A DNA stretch of 64,000 nt from Alcaligenaceae bacterium. GTDB taxonomy: Bacteria > Pseudomonadota > Gammaproteobacteria > Burkholderiales > Burkholderiaceae_B. Both the position numbers and the translations under genes were made by a program. Location of the stretch: positions 29,366-93,365 of the forward strand of contig CANCRX010000003.1 of assembly GCA_947380655.1 (NCBI GenBank). The letters run 5' to 3'. Below are positions 1 to 9,188 of this stretch, in pieces. The first letter of the stretch is position 1; every line of letters begins with the position of its first letter. The notes under the pieces are model-generated. The model searched no databases. It was given only the letters and a program-made list of their open reading frames with translations, and was not told the origin of the DNA.

Positions 1-357
1 CCCTCTACCTTGTTGCCTCATGTTGCCTCTGGCAAGCTGCGCGCGATCGCAACGACAGGTGGCAAACGCTCCATCAGCCTGCCTGACCTGCCAACTATTG
101 CTGAATCAGGCGTCCCTGGTTATGACGTTACGTCCTGGAACGGTGTGCTGGTCCCCGTTGGGACTCCGCCGGAGGCGATTAAAAAACTGAATGCGGAATT
201 TAATCAAGTACTTGCCAGCCCGGAAATGCGCGACCGCTTATTAAAAATCGGCTATGAACCTATTGGTGGACCACCCGAACTATTCTCCAAGCATATTGAT
301 GCCGAGACCAAAAAATGGGGACCCGTTATCAAGCAATCCGGACTGCAGATTAATTAA
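1..357 (+). CDS. Bug/TctC-family tripartite tricarboxylate receptor, C-terminal part (cut by window edge)
   Basis: This is the last 118 residues of a periplasmic solute receptor of the Bug (TctC) family; the start lies left of the window. The segment reads as the usual C-terminal lobe: a stretch on residues affecting ligand-dependent 'GKLRAIATTGGKR', the conserved 'LPDLPTIAESG' block, a 'GTPPEAIKKLN' helix and a final 'KWGPVIKQSGLQIN'. Bug proteins bind carboxylates or amides in the periplasm for a TctAB-type permease. No tctA/tctB gene is visible. Its stop codon is directly followed by the ATG of the next gene (TAAATG), so it probably heads the catabolic operon and supplies its substrate. 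The ligand cannot be told from sequence. Confidence 0.9.
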   Translation, partial: PSTLLPHVASGKLRAIATTGGKRSISLPDLPTIAESGVPGYDVTSWNGVLVPVGTPPEAIKKLNAEFNQVLASPEMRDRLLKIGYEPIGGPPELFSKHIDAETKKWGPVIKQSGLQIN

Positions 358-861
358 ATGATATTTATGAGTCAAAGCGGGATCATCGATCCTGCCAAAC
401 AAGCGCAATGGTCTGAGTGGTACGTTGAACACCTTCGGATTATGAATACCGTTGAGGGTATTGACTCTGCAGTGCGTTTTCAAACAACCACTGCAGGGTG
501 GCCGCCCTCGTTAGCCATGTATTCAATTCGCTCGCCCGAGGTCTTTCACGATCCTTACTATCTAAAAATTCGTGGAATGGGGCCATGGGTCGACCTGATA
601 GACAAGCGGTTTTATCAGCGTAATCTTTTTGATGCCGTCCATCCAATACACGATAACCTCGTGGCACCTGACGTACCCGCAAATGCAGCACTTGTTGTTA
701 CGGATCAAACGCAGCCCGTATTGAATGTATCAGGCATCGATTTCCTGTGGCTCAAATCAGTTGGCCTGGATCAATCAACGCCATACCGAGGCATCGCTGT
801 CGTGCCTGCTGCACAAATCGCTTCAATCAGTCATCACCCAGAAATAGCGGTCTACGTATGA
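358..861 (+). CDS. Hypothetical protein, possible dimeric alpha/beta-barrel fold
   Basis: A 167-residue protein I do not recognise by name. It begins 'MIFMSQSG' and has an early block 'WSEWYVEHLRIMNTVEG' followed by 'AVRFQ', a W-x3-H-x3-hydrophobic pattern often seen in small ferredoxin-like dimeric barrel proteins (EthD or monooxygenase-like). That comparison is an inference. There is no signal peptide, metal motif or membrane segment. The ATG abuts the stop of the upstream receptor, and its own TGA overlaps the next ATG (ATGA), so it is translationally coupled inside an operon with a reductase and an FAD dehydrogenase. A role as an accessory or isomerase-like enzyme on the same substrate is possible but unproven. 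Confidence 0.6.
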   Translation: MIFMSQSGIIDPAKQAQWSEWYVEHLRIMNTVEGIDSAVRFQTTTAGWPPSLAMYSIRSPEVFHDPYYLKIRGMGPWVDLIDKRFYQRNLFDAVHPIHDNLVAPDVPANAALVVTDQTQPVLNVSGIDFLWLKSVGLDQSTPYRGIAVVPAAQIASISHHPEIAVYV

Positions 862-1913
862 GCGCCTCCAAAAAAACACTCATCGCTGGAGCAACCGGTC
901 AAATAGGCAGCAGCGTCGGCCATTACCTTTTTGAGGCGGGTGGCTGGAACCCCATTGGTCTTGCGCGAAACACGCGAGTCAACGCTGACTATCCGATGAT
1001 CGCGATTGATTTAACCAATCCTGAAGACTGTATGAACAAGCTATCAGGCTTGACCGATATCACGCATATTCTTTACGCAGCACGTTTTGATCATTATGGT
1101 GGCGAGCTTGAATCTAAAGACACCAATGTTGAAATGCTTAGAAACTTACTCAACGCGGTTGAACCTTCATCGAAAAATTTGCAGCACATCCATCTGGTGC
1201 ATGGCACAAAATACTATGGCCATACCATTGCCCAGCGCCCTGTTCCTTACCGTGAAGAGGATGCCTGTGGAAATTTCAAAAGCTTTTATTTTGAACAACA
1301 AGCGCTCGTCGAACAACGCCAACGGGGAAAAACCTGGTCGTGGTCCATCTCTCGTCCACATGCCTTTTGCAACTACCGTACCGATGAGCCACGTAATCTG
1401 ATTCTAGTCATTGCGATCTACGCCACAATCCTTCGAGAACTTGGTTTGCCGCTTGTTTTTCCAGGCACAATTTCCAGCTATACCGCTACAACGCAGTTTT
1501 CCTGGTTACCGACGCTGGCACATTCTGCGGCATGGATGATGGCTGAACCAAAATGCGCAAATCAGGCCTATAACATCGTCAATGGCGACCCGAAAAGCTG
1601 GTCGCAATTGTGGCCGTTATTTGCAGAATATTTTGCTATGGAAGTGGGTGGGCCGGATTCAAGTACCTTCGCTGGATTTGCGGTGGATAAACCAACCATC
1701 TGGCAATCCATCATTAAAAAATATAACTTGGTTCAAACTGAATTACTTGAAGTTGCTCAATGGCCCTATGGCGACTACGTCCTTTCCGTTCAATGGGATG
1801 TCGTGTCTGACATGAGCAAGGCACAACGCGATGGATTCACTGAGCGCGTTGACTCGGAAAAAATGTGGCTGAGCGGGTTTGATTACTTTCGCGCTCACAA
1901 AATAATCCCCTGA
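858..1913 (+). CDS. SDR-family reductase resembling PRISE (progesterone 5-beta-reductase/iridoid synthase type)
   Basis: A 351-residue NAD(P)-dependent reductase with a Rossmann fold. The dinucleotide motif GATGQIG is at residues 11-17. Instead of the usual YxxxK it has 'GTKYYG' (Lys118) and, later, 'SFYFEQQALVEQ' (Tyr144) followed by 'WSWSISRPHAF'. This layout is that of the PRISE enzymes, which reduce the C=C bond of enones; the exact substrate is unknown. The start at the ATGA overlap is preferred: an upstream in-frame ATG would run over the preceding gene and add 37 residues without family character. It is coupled to the following FAD dehydrogenase (TGA then ATG with no gap). The alternative is a generic epimerase-type SDR. 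Confidence 0.75.
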   Translation: MSASKKTLIAGATGQIGSSVGHYLFEAGGWNPIGLARNTRVNADYPMIAIDLTNPEDCMNKLSGLTDITHILYAARFDHYGGELESKDTNVEMLRNLLNAVEPSSKNLQHIHLVHGTKYYGHTIAQRPVPYREEDACGNFKSFYFEQQALVEQRQRGKTWSWSISRPHAFCNYRTDEPRNLILVIAIYATILRELGLPLVFPGTISSYTATTQFSWLPTLAHSAAWMMAEPKCANQAYNIVNGDPKSWSQLWPLFAEYFAMEVGGPDSSTFAGFAVDKPTIWQSIIKKYNLVQTELLEVAQWPYGDYVLSVQWDVVSDMSKAQRDGFTERVDSEKMWLSGFDYFRAHKIIP

Positions 1914-3413
1914 ATGGAGTCGGTTTTGACTAGCACAACCACAGATGTATTAATTATCGGTGCAGGCGGCACGGGCTTAGCAGCCGCTAGCGAGGCGGCA
2001 AAAATTGGTCGCAAAGTGATTTTGCTGGAAAAAAATCCTGAAACAGGTGGCTCAACTTCCTGGTCAGTCGGTTCGATTACTGCCACAGGTACTCCACACC
2101 AGCGCAAGGCAGGCATTATCGATAGCACCGATGCACACTTTGAAGACATGGAGAAGCATGCGGGAGATCTCGCGCCACGTGACAACCTTGCTCTTCGCAG
2201 AATACTGGTTGACAACACCTCTGACATGATTGACTGGCTGATGAAACTCGGTGTGGTTTTTGTCGGCCCGGAAGAAGAACCTCCTCACCGTGTCGCGCGG
2301 ATGCACAATGTCGTGCCCAACTCCAGATCATTCGCCTATCATCTGACTAAGCATTGTCGCGCACTCGGTGTAGACATTCGGCTCAATACCGCGACTCAAC
2401 GCATCATTCTCGAGGGTAATCGGGCAATCGGCGTAGAGGCCACGCTCCCAGATGGCTCAACCCATATATTTCTGGCTCGGCATGGCGTAGTACTCGCCAG
2501 CGGTGATTACAGCGCTGCGGCGGATCTGAAAGCTCAGCTTGCCAATGGTGATGTTGCGCTAGTGGATGCGGTCAATGAAACTGCGACGGGTGACGGACAC
2601 CGGATGGCGATGTCTCTTGGAGCAAGTGTCGTCAATGGCGATATTGTGCGCGGACCTATCATGCGTTTTATCGCACCGACTCGACCCAATATTTTGCAAA
2701 AACTTCCACCGACCACTTGGATTGCAAAAATGATCGCCTGGTCAGCAAATGTTTTACCCCAATGGATACTCAGGCCATTTCTGATGAGTTTTCTGACGAC
2801 CGCAGTGAGCCCTTCTTTAGACCTGTATAAAGAAGGCAGCGTTCTGATTAACAGGAATGGTCAACGCTTTACTGACGAACTGGGCAAGCCTAATAAAGAT
2901 ATGGCTAAACAACCCGAGCGCATTGGCTGGGTGTTGTTCGATCAATCCGTTGCTCAGAAATTTTCTGCTTGGCCTTATTACATTTCAACAGCCCCTGGTG
3001 TGGCTTATGCATATCTCGATGATTATCGACGTAATCGTCCTGATATTTTCCACCAGTCCGACACCATTGCAGGTCTTGCATCAAGCATGGGGGTTTCAGC
3101 GGACGCTTTAACCGCAACGATCGCAAGCTACAACACGACTGACCGCGGCAATAGACCTGCAATCAAGCAAGGCCCTTATTACGCTTTAGGGCCAATCAAA
3201 AGTTATGTGGTGTTCACAGATGGGGGATTAAAAGTCACCGACAGGCTTGAAGTGATCCGTACTGATGGCAGCCTGATTAAGGGTCTGTACGCTGCAGGTT
3301 CTGCAGGGCAAGGAGGCCTTTTGCTTGAAGGCCATGGCCATCACCTTGGCTGGGCCTTCATCTCAGGCCGCATTGCAGGACGCTATGCAGCGCAGTTCGA
3401 TCCTGCAGCATAG
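1914..3413 (+). CDS. FAD-dependent oxidoreductase (FAD_binding_2; fumarate reductase/ketosteroid dehydrogenase-like)
   Basis: A 499-residue soluble flavoprotein. The FAD-binding GAGGTG motif lies at residues 16-21, followed by 'LLEKNPETGGST', and the C-terminal FAD contact block is 'GLYAAGSAGQGGLLLEGHG', as in proteins of the fumarate reductase/3-ketosteroid dehydrogenase group. Members add or remove hydrogen across a C-C bond next to a carbonyl or carboxylate. No signal peptide or heme site is visible, so this is not a periplasmic flavocytochrome. The ATG directly follows the TGA of the PRISE-like gene, which suggests that both act on one cyclic or unsaturated substrate. The substrate cannot be fixed from sequence. 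Confidence 0.85.
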   Translation: MESVLTSTTTDVLIIGAGGTGLAAASEAAKIGRKVILLEKNPETGGSTSWSVGSITATGTPHQRKAGIIDSTDAHFEDMEKHAGDLAPRDNLALRRILVDNTSDMIDWLMKLGVVFVGPEEEPPHRVARMHNVVPNSRSFAYHLTKHCRALGVDIRLNTATQRIILEGNRAIGVEATLPDGSTHIFLARHGVVLASGDYSAAADLKAQLANGDVALVDAVNETATGDGHRMAMSLGASVVNGDIVRGPIMRFIAPTRPNILQKLPPTTWIAKMIAWSANVLPQWILRPFLMSFLTTAVSPSLDLYKEGSVLINRNGQRFTDELGKPNKDMAKQPERIGWVLFDQSVAQKFSAWPYYISTAPGVAYAYLDDYRRNRPDIFHQSDTIAGLASSMGVSADALTATIASYNTTDRGNRPAIKQGPYYALGPIKSYVVFTDGGLKVTDRLEVIRTDGSLIKGLYAAGSAGQGGLLLEGHGHHLGWAFISGRIAGRYAAQFDPAA

Positions 3414-3427
3414 TCGATCGCAGTTGG

Positions 3428-4423
3428 TTATTCGTCTGCCTTGATGTTTGCAGACTGAACGACTTGAGCCCACTTGTCCATATCGGCCTTCACGAATGCA
3501 GCAAAATCCGCTTCATTTGTGATGGTTGGTACCAAGCCTTGTTTTGCTAAATTAGCAACGATTTCTGGCTGACTAAAGACATCCAGCGCCGCCTCATAGA
3601 TTTTGCGTCGTGCATCGGCCGGGGTTCCTGCCGGAGCAACTAGACCATACCAGTAATCCATATCAAAGCCATTGACTCCAGACTCGATAAATGTCGGAAC
3701 ATCAGGCATAGCGGGTGATCTCTGCTTACCGGTTACTGCGACAGCTTTGAGCTGTCCGCCGCGCACCAAGCCTGCGATTGAAGGCAATGGAGCGAACATA
3801 ATCATATCTTTTTGCGAACCCAGCATATCGGCAGCCACTGCGCCCGTCCCCTTATAAGGGACATGCGTTAATTTGATTTTGGTTGCATAAATAAATAATT
3901 CCGCAGCCATGTGGGCACCACTCCCCGTGCCAGCGGAGCCAAAATTGATTTTGCCCGGGTTAGCCTGCGCCTGGGAAACTAGATCCCCAGCGGTTTTGAT
4001 CGAGGAAGTCGGACTCACCACCAAAACCATCGGCGCGGCTGCGAGTGCGGTCACAGCAACAAAATCACGGTCAACGTTATAAGGAAGCTTCGGATAGATA
4101 CTCGGGTTAATTCCGATTTCGGACACGGAACCAACCATCAGCGTTTTCCCATCCGTTGCTGCGCGCGCCGTAAACTGCGCCCCAATCGCACCTGCTGCGC
4201 CGGAACGATTTTCAATTACGGCGACCGTACCAAGTTTTTCTGCAATTTTTGGCATAGTCATGCGGGCAAGCACATCCGTTCCGCCACCTGGTGCGAAAGG
4301 AATCACAATTGAAAGTGGGCGATCACTGACCGCCTGGCTATGCGCAGGACTAAGTCCTGTTGAGGCAAGTGCGCTAATACCGAAAAAAATAGCTGCGAAA
4401 GTAGATTTCAAGACAGTCTCCAA
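3428..4423 (-). CDS. Bug/TctC-family tripartite tricarboxylate receptor
   Basis: A complete 331-residue periplasmic receptor with a signal peptide ending near 'GLSPAHSQA'. The family's first ligand loop is 'SIVIPFAPGGGTDVLARM', followed by 'NRSGAAGAIG' and 'HVPYKGTGAVAADM'. The common PDGYT block is altered to 'TDGKT', an unusual variant in this window. It is convergent with the FAD dehydrogenase (14 nt apart) and divergent from the CoA-transferase gene, with about 130 nt between starts that must hold both promoters. It is the only minus-strand gene in the first 16 kb and breaks up the catabolic block. Its ligand is unknown and no permease is adjacent. Confidence 0.9.
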   Translation of the reverse strand: METVLKSTFAAIFFGISALASTGLSPAHSQAVSDRPLSIVIPFAPGGGTDVLARMTMPKIAEKLGTVAVIENRSGAAGAIGAQFTARAATDGKTLMVGSVSEIGINPSIYPKLPYNVDRDFVAVTALAAAPMVLVVSPTSSIKTAGDLVSQAQANPGKINFGSAGTGSGAHMAAELFIYATKIKLTHVPYKGTGAVAADMLGSQKDMIMFAPLPSIAGLVRGGQLKAVAVTGKQRSPAMPDVPTFIESGVNGFDMDYWYGLVAPAGTPADARRKIYEAALDVFSQPEIVANLAKQGLVPTITNEADFAAFVKADMDKWAQVVQSANIKADE

Positions 4424-4554
4424 ACTTATTATTTTTTGTCAGTTCTGGATATTACAGACTACAACAACCAAATGAATCATTTAGATCACTTTGCAGAGTG
4501 ATATTTGGAGTGTATTCTCAATGCTGTAGAGACAAAACTTATAAAAACTTAGAT

Positions 4555-5790
4555 ATGCTTCCTTACGAAAAATTGCCTCATGTTCAGGCAACCGCCGGTT
4601 TTTCACACCTCGAGGGGATCCGGGTTCTGGATTTAAGCACCTCGGTAGCCGGTCCCTACGCGACCCAGCTCTTAGCCGATTTTGGGGCAACAGTACTCAA
4701 AATTGAAAAAACAGAAGGCGGCGATGATGCCAGACAATGGGGACCACCCTTTTTAAATGGTGCTTCACTTTGGTTTTTAAGTGTAAATAGAAATAAGCAC
4801 AGCATGGCACTCGATGTCAGTCAGCCTGCCGGACTTGAGGTTCTGCTGTCCTTGCTTGAAACAACTGATGTGCTGGTGCTCAATATGACACCACGGGTGC
4901 AAGCAAAACTTGGGCTCGACTACGCAAAACTTGAGCAAAAATTCCCAAGACTGATCCATGCATCGCTAACAGGATTTGGCTTGACAGGAAGTCGGGCAGA
5001 TCACCCTTGCTATGACCTAATTTCAGAAGGCTATTCTGGAATCATGGATTTAACCGGGGAATTTGAAAACGACCCTCAAAAAGTTGGAACTCCAGCCGCC
5101 GACATGCTCGCTGGACAAGACCTCGCAATGGCAGCGTTGGCAGCCATTAACGGGCGTAATAAAACGGGCAAAGGCTGTTGTATAGACATATCCATGCACG
5201 CAACCATGTCACGCTTCACTGCCCCGCGGGTAGTCGCCTATCTTGGTTCTGGCGAATTACCTCGCCGATCAGGCGGACGCGACTCCGTCATTGCGATCTA
5301 TCAGGTTTTCAATGCCTCTGATGCCCAGTTATCACTGGGCCTGGGTAATGACGCTATCTGGAAGCGCTTCTGGGAAACAGTGGGTGACGTTGCCTTTGGT
5401 CAAATCCCTGCGTATGCCAATAATGCAGGTCGACGCGAACACCGTGCGACGATCGTCGCGCGCATTTCGGAAGTCCTGAAAACACGCACACGTGACGAAT
5501 GGCTGGCGCTATTTGCCGCCAATCGAATTCCTGCAGGGCCCATCAACCGTGTTGACGAAGTCGTCGCTGATCAAGACTTACTCGATAAAGAGTTTTTCTA
5601 TACCAGCGATTCTGCATATGGACCAGTCCCCCAAGTAGGATTAGGCATACACATCGATGGACAACAACGGGTGCATCGTAAATCGCCTCCCAAACTAGGT
5701 GAAGACACACAAGTGGTTCTCAAGGACTGGCTCAATATGTCGGACTCCGACATAGAAAAATTAAAACAAGCAGGGATTGTGAATCGCTAG
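4555..5790 (+). CDS. CaiB/BaiF-family CoA-transferase (class III)
   Basis: A 411-residue family III CoA-transferase that moves CoA between organic acids. Family marks are the N-terminal 'RVLDLSTSVAGPYATQLLAD', 'GATVLKIEK', 'NRNKHSMALDV' and the catalytic-Asp block 'TPAADMLAGQDLAM'. I chose the ATG at 4555; a GTG at 4498 is in frame but adds 19 residues (starting MIFGVYSQ) without family character, and neither has a strong ribosome site. It begins a long plus-strand run leading into the BadI-like gene and probably activates or trades CoA on the imported acid, or recycles CoA from the product. A second enzyme of this family lies at the end of the same cluster. Confidence 0.88.
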   Translation: MLPYEKLPHVQATAGFSHLEGIRVLDLSTSVAGPYATQLLADFGATVLKIEKTEGGDDARQWGPPFLNGASLWFLSVNRNKHSMALDVSQPAGLEVLLSLLETTDVLVLNMTPRVQAKLGLDYAKLEQKFPRLIHASLTGFGLTGSRADHPCYDLISEGYSGIMDLTGEFENDPQKVGTPAADMLAGQDLAMAALAAINGRNKTGKGCCIDISMHATMSRFTAPRVVAYLGSGELPRRSGGRDSVIAIYQVFNASDAQLSLGLGNDAIWKRFWETVGDVAFGQIPAYANNAGRREHRATIVARISEVLKTRTRDEWLALFAANRIPAGPINRVDEVVADQDLLDKEFFYTSDSAYGPVPQVGLGIHIDGQQRVHRKSPPKLGEDTQVVLKDWLNMSDSDIEKLKQAGIVNR

Positions 5791-5871
5791 CCTGTTAGTC
5801 AGCATCCCACTCACAAAGTGATCCGTCTCAATTAACCACAGAATTCATACATAGCTCGCACTGGAGATCTC

Positions 5872-6651
5872 ATGCAATTTGAAGAAATTATTTACGAAGA
5901 AGACGGCCCGATTGGCACGATCACACTGAACCGCCCACAAGACGGCAACATGTTCACAGAAAAAATGTGCCATGAAATTCGTGACTGCATCAATGCGATC
6001 CGACGCGAGACGCGCACCCGCGTCATCGTATTGACAGGCGCTGGCGAGCGCTTTTTTTGTTTAGGTGGTCGCAAAGACGGCATGGAGGACACACAGATGT
6101 ATGCAGGTGTCCTACCCACGCTTGAGATGTATGAAAGCATTGATCGCCTGCAAAAACCCGTAATTGCCTCAGTCAACGGCTATGCCGTTGGTGGTGGAAA
6201 CGTTTTACAGATGGTCTGCGATGTCACGATCGCGGCGGATAACGCGATGTTCCGTCAAGTCGGTCCGATGGTTGGCAGTTTTGATGCAGGCTATGGCACA
6301 TGGTATCTGGAAGATCTTGTCGGTAAAAAACGCGCCAAAGAAATGTGGTTTTCTAATCCGAAAATCTCTCCCCAACAGGCTGTAGAGATGGGACTGATCA
6401 ATCGCGTTGTCCCCGCTGCTGAATTAAAAGCTGCGACCCGCGCGTGGGCGCTCGAAATCGCCGATCGCGGCTCCTTCGCACTGGCCTCCATCAAATCCGC
6501 GTTCAATGCACGTCACGGTGGTGTAGGTGGGCTATCTCGCATGGCGCACGACCTGTTGTTGCGTGGCTATCTCGATACCGAAGAGCACGATGAAATGGCT
6601 GCATCCTTTGCGGAACGACGCAAACCTGATCCCTCCAAATTTGGTCATTGA
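5872..6651 (+). CDS. Crotonase-family hydrolase, BadI/MenB type (2-ketocyclohexanecarboxyl-CoA hydrolase-like)
   Basis: A 259-residue crotonase-fold protein. It begins 'MQFEEIIYEEDG', close to my recollection of R. palustris BadI, and carries 'GYAVGGGNVLQMVCDVTIA' and 'FRQVGPMVGSFDAGYGT'. The QVGP..GS.D.GYGT block is specific to BadI and MenB; the acid pair of ordinary hydratases is absent (Asn replaces the GGGxE glutamate). BadI opens a 2-keto ring carboxyl-CoA by a retro-Dieckmann reaction to give a dicarboxylyl-CoA, while MenB does the reverse. No menaquinone genes are nearby, whereas ligase, dehydrogenase, hydratase and SDR genes follow at once, so the ring-cleaving role is favoured. MenB itself remains the alternative. 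Confidence 0.8.
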   Translation: MQFEEIIYEEDGPIGTITLNRPQDGNMFTEKMCHEIRDCINAIRRETRTRVIVLTGAGERFFCLGGRKDGMEDTQMYAGVLPTLEMYESIDRLQKPVIASVNGYAVGGGNVLQMVCDVTIAADNAMFRQVGPMVGSFDAGYGTWYLEDLVGKKRAKEMWFSNPKISPQQAVEMGLINRVVPAAELKAATRAWALEIADRGSFALASIKSAFNARHGGVGGLSRMAHDLLLRGYLDTEEHDEMAASFAERRKPDPSKFGH

Positions 6652-6666
6652 TCGAGGAATTTGATC

Positions 6667-8352
6667 ATGATGCTAACTTTGCATGATCCGAAACAGACAC
6701 GGGCGCAATATGCCAGCGGAGCGTGGCAAGAAAACACCATGTTCATGTTGCTGCGTGAACATGCGAGCAAAAGAGGCGCGGAGATCGCCTTGCGTGACGC
6801 CACCACGTCCTTGAGCTGGGCTCAAGTGCTCGAGGCTGTTGAAGGCGTCGCGCAAAGTCTGCACCTGGCAGGATTGCGCAACGGTGACCGTGTAGCAATA
6901 TGGTTGCCTAGCCGCGTCGAGAGCGTCATTATATTTTTGGCTTGTTCACGCAATGGTTATGTGTGCTGCCCGTCCTTGCACCAAAGTTATACCGCTGCCG
7001 AAATCATCACCTTACTCAAACGTATCCGCTGTAAAGCGTTTTTCACCACGCCTGGCTATGGTGCGGATCTGGTGAAAGATTCGATCTTCAGTCTGGTTCA
7101 CGATGTCCCCACAGTCATCAATACCTATACCCTGGGTATCAATTACGCAACCCAGGCGGACACAGTGTCGGGAACACATCACTTTCCATCGCCACTCCAG
7201 CACTCGGCCGACATGCCCAGTCCAGACTTGAATCCTGACAAGATTGTTTACCTTGCCTTTACTTCTGGCACGACGGGTTTGCCAAAAGGCGTTATGCATA
7301 GCGATAACACGCTGCTTGCTAATGGTCGGGTACTCGTCAAGGACTGGCATCACAACGAACTGAGCGTTTTACTGACGCTCAGTCCGCTCAGTCATCATAT
7401 CGGTACCGTAGCTGTTGAACAGTGGCTAGTTGCTGGCATGCAATTGGTTATTCACAATCCGGCTGCGGGGGTTGCCGCCTTAGACCTGATCCTCGACACG
7501 GGTGCCACGTACGTCATGGGAGTGCCTACCCATGCGATGGATATTCTGGATGAATTCCGTCGTCGCGGACTCGACTCGATGAATCAGGTCAAGTCCTTCT
7601 ATATGGCAGGATCGCCTATCCCTCAGGAAGTTGCAGAACAGTTTTTGCGTATCGGTATCACGCCGCAAAATGTGTATGGAATGACTGAAAATGGTTCGCA
7701 CCAGTACACCTTGCCTACAGATCCGACCAAAACTATCGTATCGACCTGTGGCCGCGCAGGCATGGGCTATGAAGTCAGGATCTTTGACGCTGAAAATTCT
7801 GATGTCGAACTAACGGTTGGCCAAGTCGGTGAGATTGGCGGTCGAGGCGGCTTGCTCATGCTTGGGTATTTCGACGATCAGACCGCGACAGAAAACTCGT
7901 TTAACCGAGATGGCTGGTTTATGACAGGCGATCTCGGCATTCTGGATGAGCAGAATTGTCTGCAAATTGTCGGACGTAAAAAAGATCTGATTATCCGTGG
8001 TGGGCACAATATTCATCCCGCGCATATTGAGGACTTAGCGCATCGGCATGCAGAGATTGCCAAAGCAGCAGCCTTTCCAATTGCTGACGAACGGCTGGGT
8101 GAGCGCGTCTGTCTTGCAGTCATTCAGCGTCCTGGTTCTCACGCAGGCACTGAGCTGGATGCAAACGAAGTACTGCTTCATCTGCATCAAGTGGGTCTGT
8201 CCAAATACGATATGCCCGAATACTTTATTGTCATGCCACAGTTTCCACTAACGGCAAGTGGAAAAATCCTCAAGCGTGAGCTGGTTTTGATGGCCCAACG
8301 CGGTGAGATAACCCCTCAGGCCGTGCGTTTCAAGTCTACTCAAACTGTATGA
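6667..8352 (+). CDS. Acyl-CoA synthetase (AMP-forming), AliA-like
   Basis: A 561-residue ANL-superfamily ligase that makes an acyl-CoA from acid, ATP and CoA. The phosphate-binding motif is 'LAFTSGTTGLPKGVMHS', the adenine-binding region 'NVYGMTENG', the hinge region 'DGWFMTGDLGILDE', and the C-terminal catalytic lysine motif 'LTASGKILKREL'. The ATG at 6667 is preferred because a GAGGAA ribosome site lies 7 nt upstream; a TTG two codons earlier is in frame. Its stop overlaps a downstream ATG. Within a cluster containing a BadI-like hydrolase it fits the cyclohexanecarboxylate-CoA ligase (AliA) role, but ligase substrate cannot be read from sequence. Confidence 0.88.
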   Translation: MMLTLHDPKQTRAQYASGAWQENTMFMLLREHASKRGAEIALRDATTSLSWAQVLEAVEGVAQSLHLAGLRNGDRVAIWLPSRVESVIIFLACSRNGYVCCPSLHQSYTAAEIITLLKRIRCKAFFTTPGYGADLVKDSIFSLVHDVPTVINTYTLGINYATQADTVSGTHHFPSPLQHSADMPSPDLNPDKIVYLAFTSGTTGLPKGVMHSDNTLLANGRVLVKDWHHNELSVLLTLSPLSHHIGTVAVEQWLVAGMQLVIHNPAAGVAALDLILDTGATYVMGVPTHAMDILDEFRRRGLDSMNQVKSFYMAGSPIPQEVAEQFLRIGITPQNVYGMTENGSHQYTLPTDPTKTIVSTCGRAGMGYEVRIFDAENSDVELTVGQVGEIGGRGGLLMLGYFDDQTATENSFNRDGWFMTGDLGILDEQNCLQIVGRKKDLIIRGGHNIHPAHIEDLAHRHAEIAKAAAFPIADERLGERVCLAVIQRPGSHAGTELDANEVLLHLHQVGLSKYDMPEYFIVMPQFPLTASGKILKRELVLMAQRGEITPQAVRFKSTQTV

Positions 8353-8366
8353 ATCAGGAGAAAATA

Positions 8367-9149
8367 ATGAGCGTTGAGCTTTCAATTGAAAACGGATTGG
8401 CTCTGATTAAACTGAACCGTCCGAAAGCGCTCAATGCCCTGAGCTTTACGATACTCGGCGAACTTGACGCGGCGATCGATCAAGTGTCGCAAGCCATTGC
8501 AAAAGGAACCGCAAGAGGCCTGATCTTTACTGGGGAAGGCGAAAAATCTTTTTGTGCTGGTGCAGATATCACTGAGCTCATGGGACGACCTGTTTTACAT
8601 GAGCACGAAGGCGCTCGGATCGGGCAGGCGGTATTTTCAAAAATAGCCTCACTCAACATTCCCTCCGTTGCAGTCATACATGGTTATGCCTTTGGTGGTG
8701 GCCTCGAACTCGCGCTAGCCTGTACCTTTCGCGTCGCAACAGCGCGCGCCAAAATGGGCTTACCCGAAGTCAAACTTGGATTAATTCCTGGCTATGGAGG
8801 GACTCAACGATTACCGCGCCTGATTGGTGAAGGTCGTGCCTTGGACATTATTATGTCAGGACGCACCGTTGAGGCTGAAGAAGCCGAGCGGATTGGTCTG
8901 GTCAATCGCATCGTCGCAGACGGCGATCCAGTAGCGATTGGTCAAGAGTATCTGGCACCTTACCTCAAGCACAGTCTGGCCGCCCTGGACTTTGCACGCC
9001 AAGCGATCTTACGCGGCATGAACACCACGTTAGATGAGGGCTTGCGAATCGAACGCGATCTTTCAACACTCGCCTATCAAACGGCCGATGCCAAAGAAGG
9101 CATGAACGCATTTGTTGAAAAAAGAACAGCCCAGTTCAAGGACCATTAA
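8367..9149 (+). CDS. Enoyl-CoA hydratase (BadK-like candidate)
   Basis: A 260-residue classical crotonase. Both catalytic glutamates are present, in 'YAFGGGLELALACTFR' and 'MGLPEVKLGLIPGYGGTQRL', with the oxyanion-hole segment 'SFCAGADITEL'. It should therefore hydrate a 2,3-enoyl-CoA, unlike the BadI-like relative two genes upstream. The ATG at 8367 has AGGAG at 6 nt spacing; an ATG overlapping the ligase stop (8349) adds six residues. In the proposed pathway it would hydrate cyclohex-1-ene-1-carboxyl-CoA or a ring-substituted relative (the BadK step), although a general beta-oxidation role is possible. Confidence 0.88.
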   Translation: MSVELSIENGLALIKLNRPKALNALSFTILGELDAAIDQVSQAIAKGTARGLIFTGEGEKSFCAGADITELMGRPVLHEHEGARIGQAVFSKIASLNIPSVAVIHGYAFGGGLELALACTFRVATARAKMGLPEVKLGLIPGYGGTQRLPRLIGEGRALDIIMSGRTVEAEEAERIGLVNRIVADGDPVAIGQEYLAPYLKHSLAALDFARQAILRGMNTTLDEGLRIERDLSTLAYQTADAKEGMNAFVEKRTAQFKDH

Positions 9150-9188
9150 GTAGGTCACTTAAAAATTTATTCTTTCAGATAACGAACT

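Noticed and set aside
747..857. Upstream start for the PRISE-like reductase
   Set aside because: It would overlap the previous gene by over 100 nt, whereas the ATG at 858 gives a typical ATGA overlap and starts just before the Rossmann strand.
4498..4554. GTG start for the first CoA-transferase
   Set aside because: It adds 19 residues without family similarity and no better ribosome site; the ATG at 4555 fits the family length.
5872..6651. MenB (naphthoate synthase) as first-choice name
   Set aside because: The motif set fits both, but no men gene is near and all other classes of the BadI pathway follow; kept as the alternative only.
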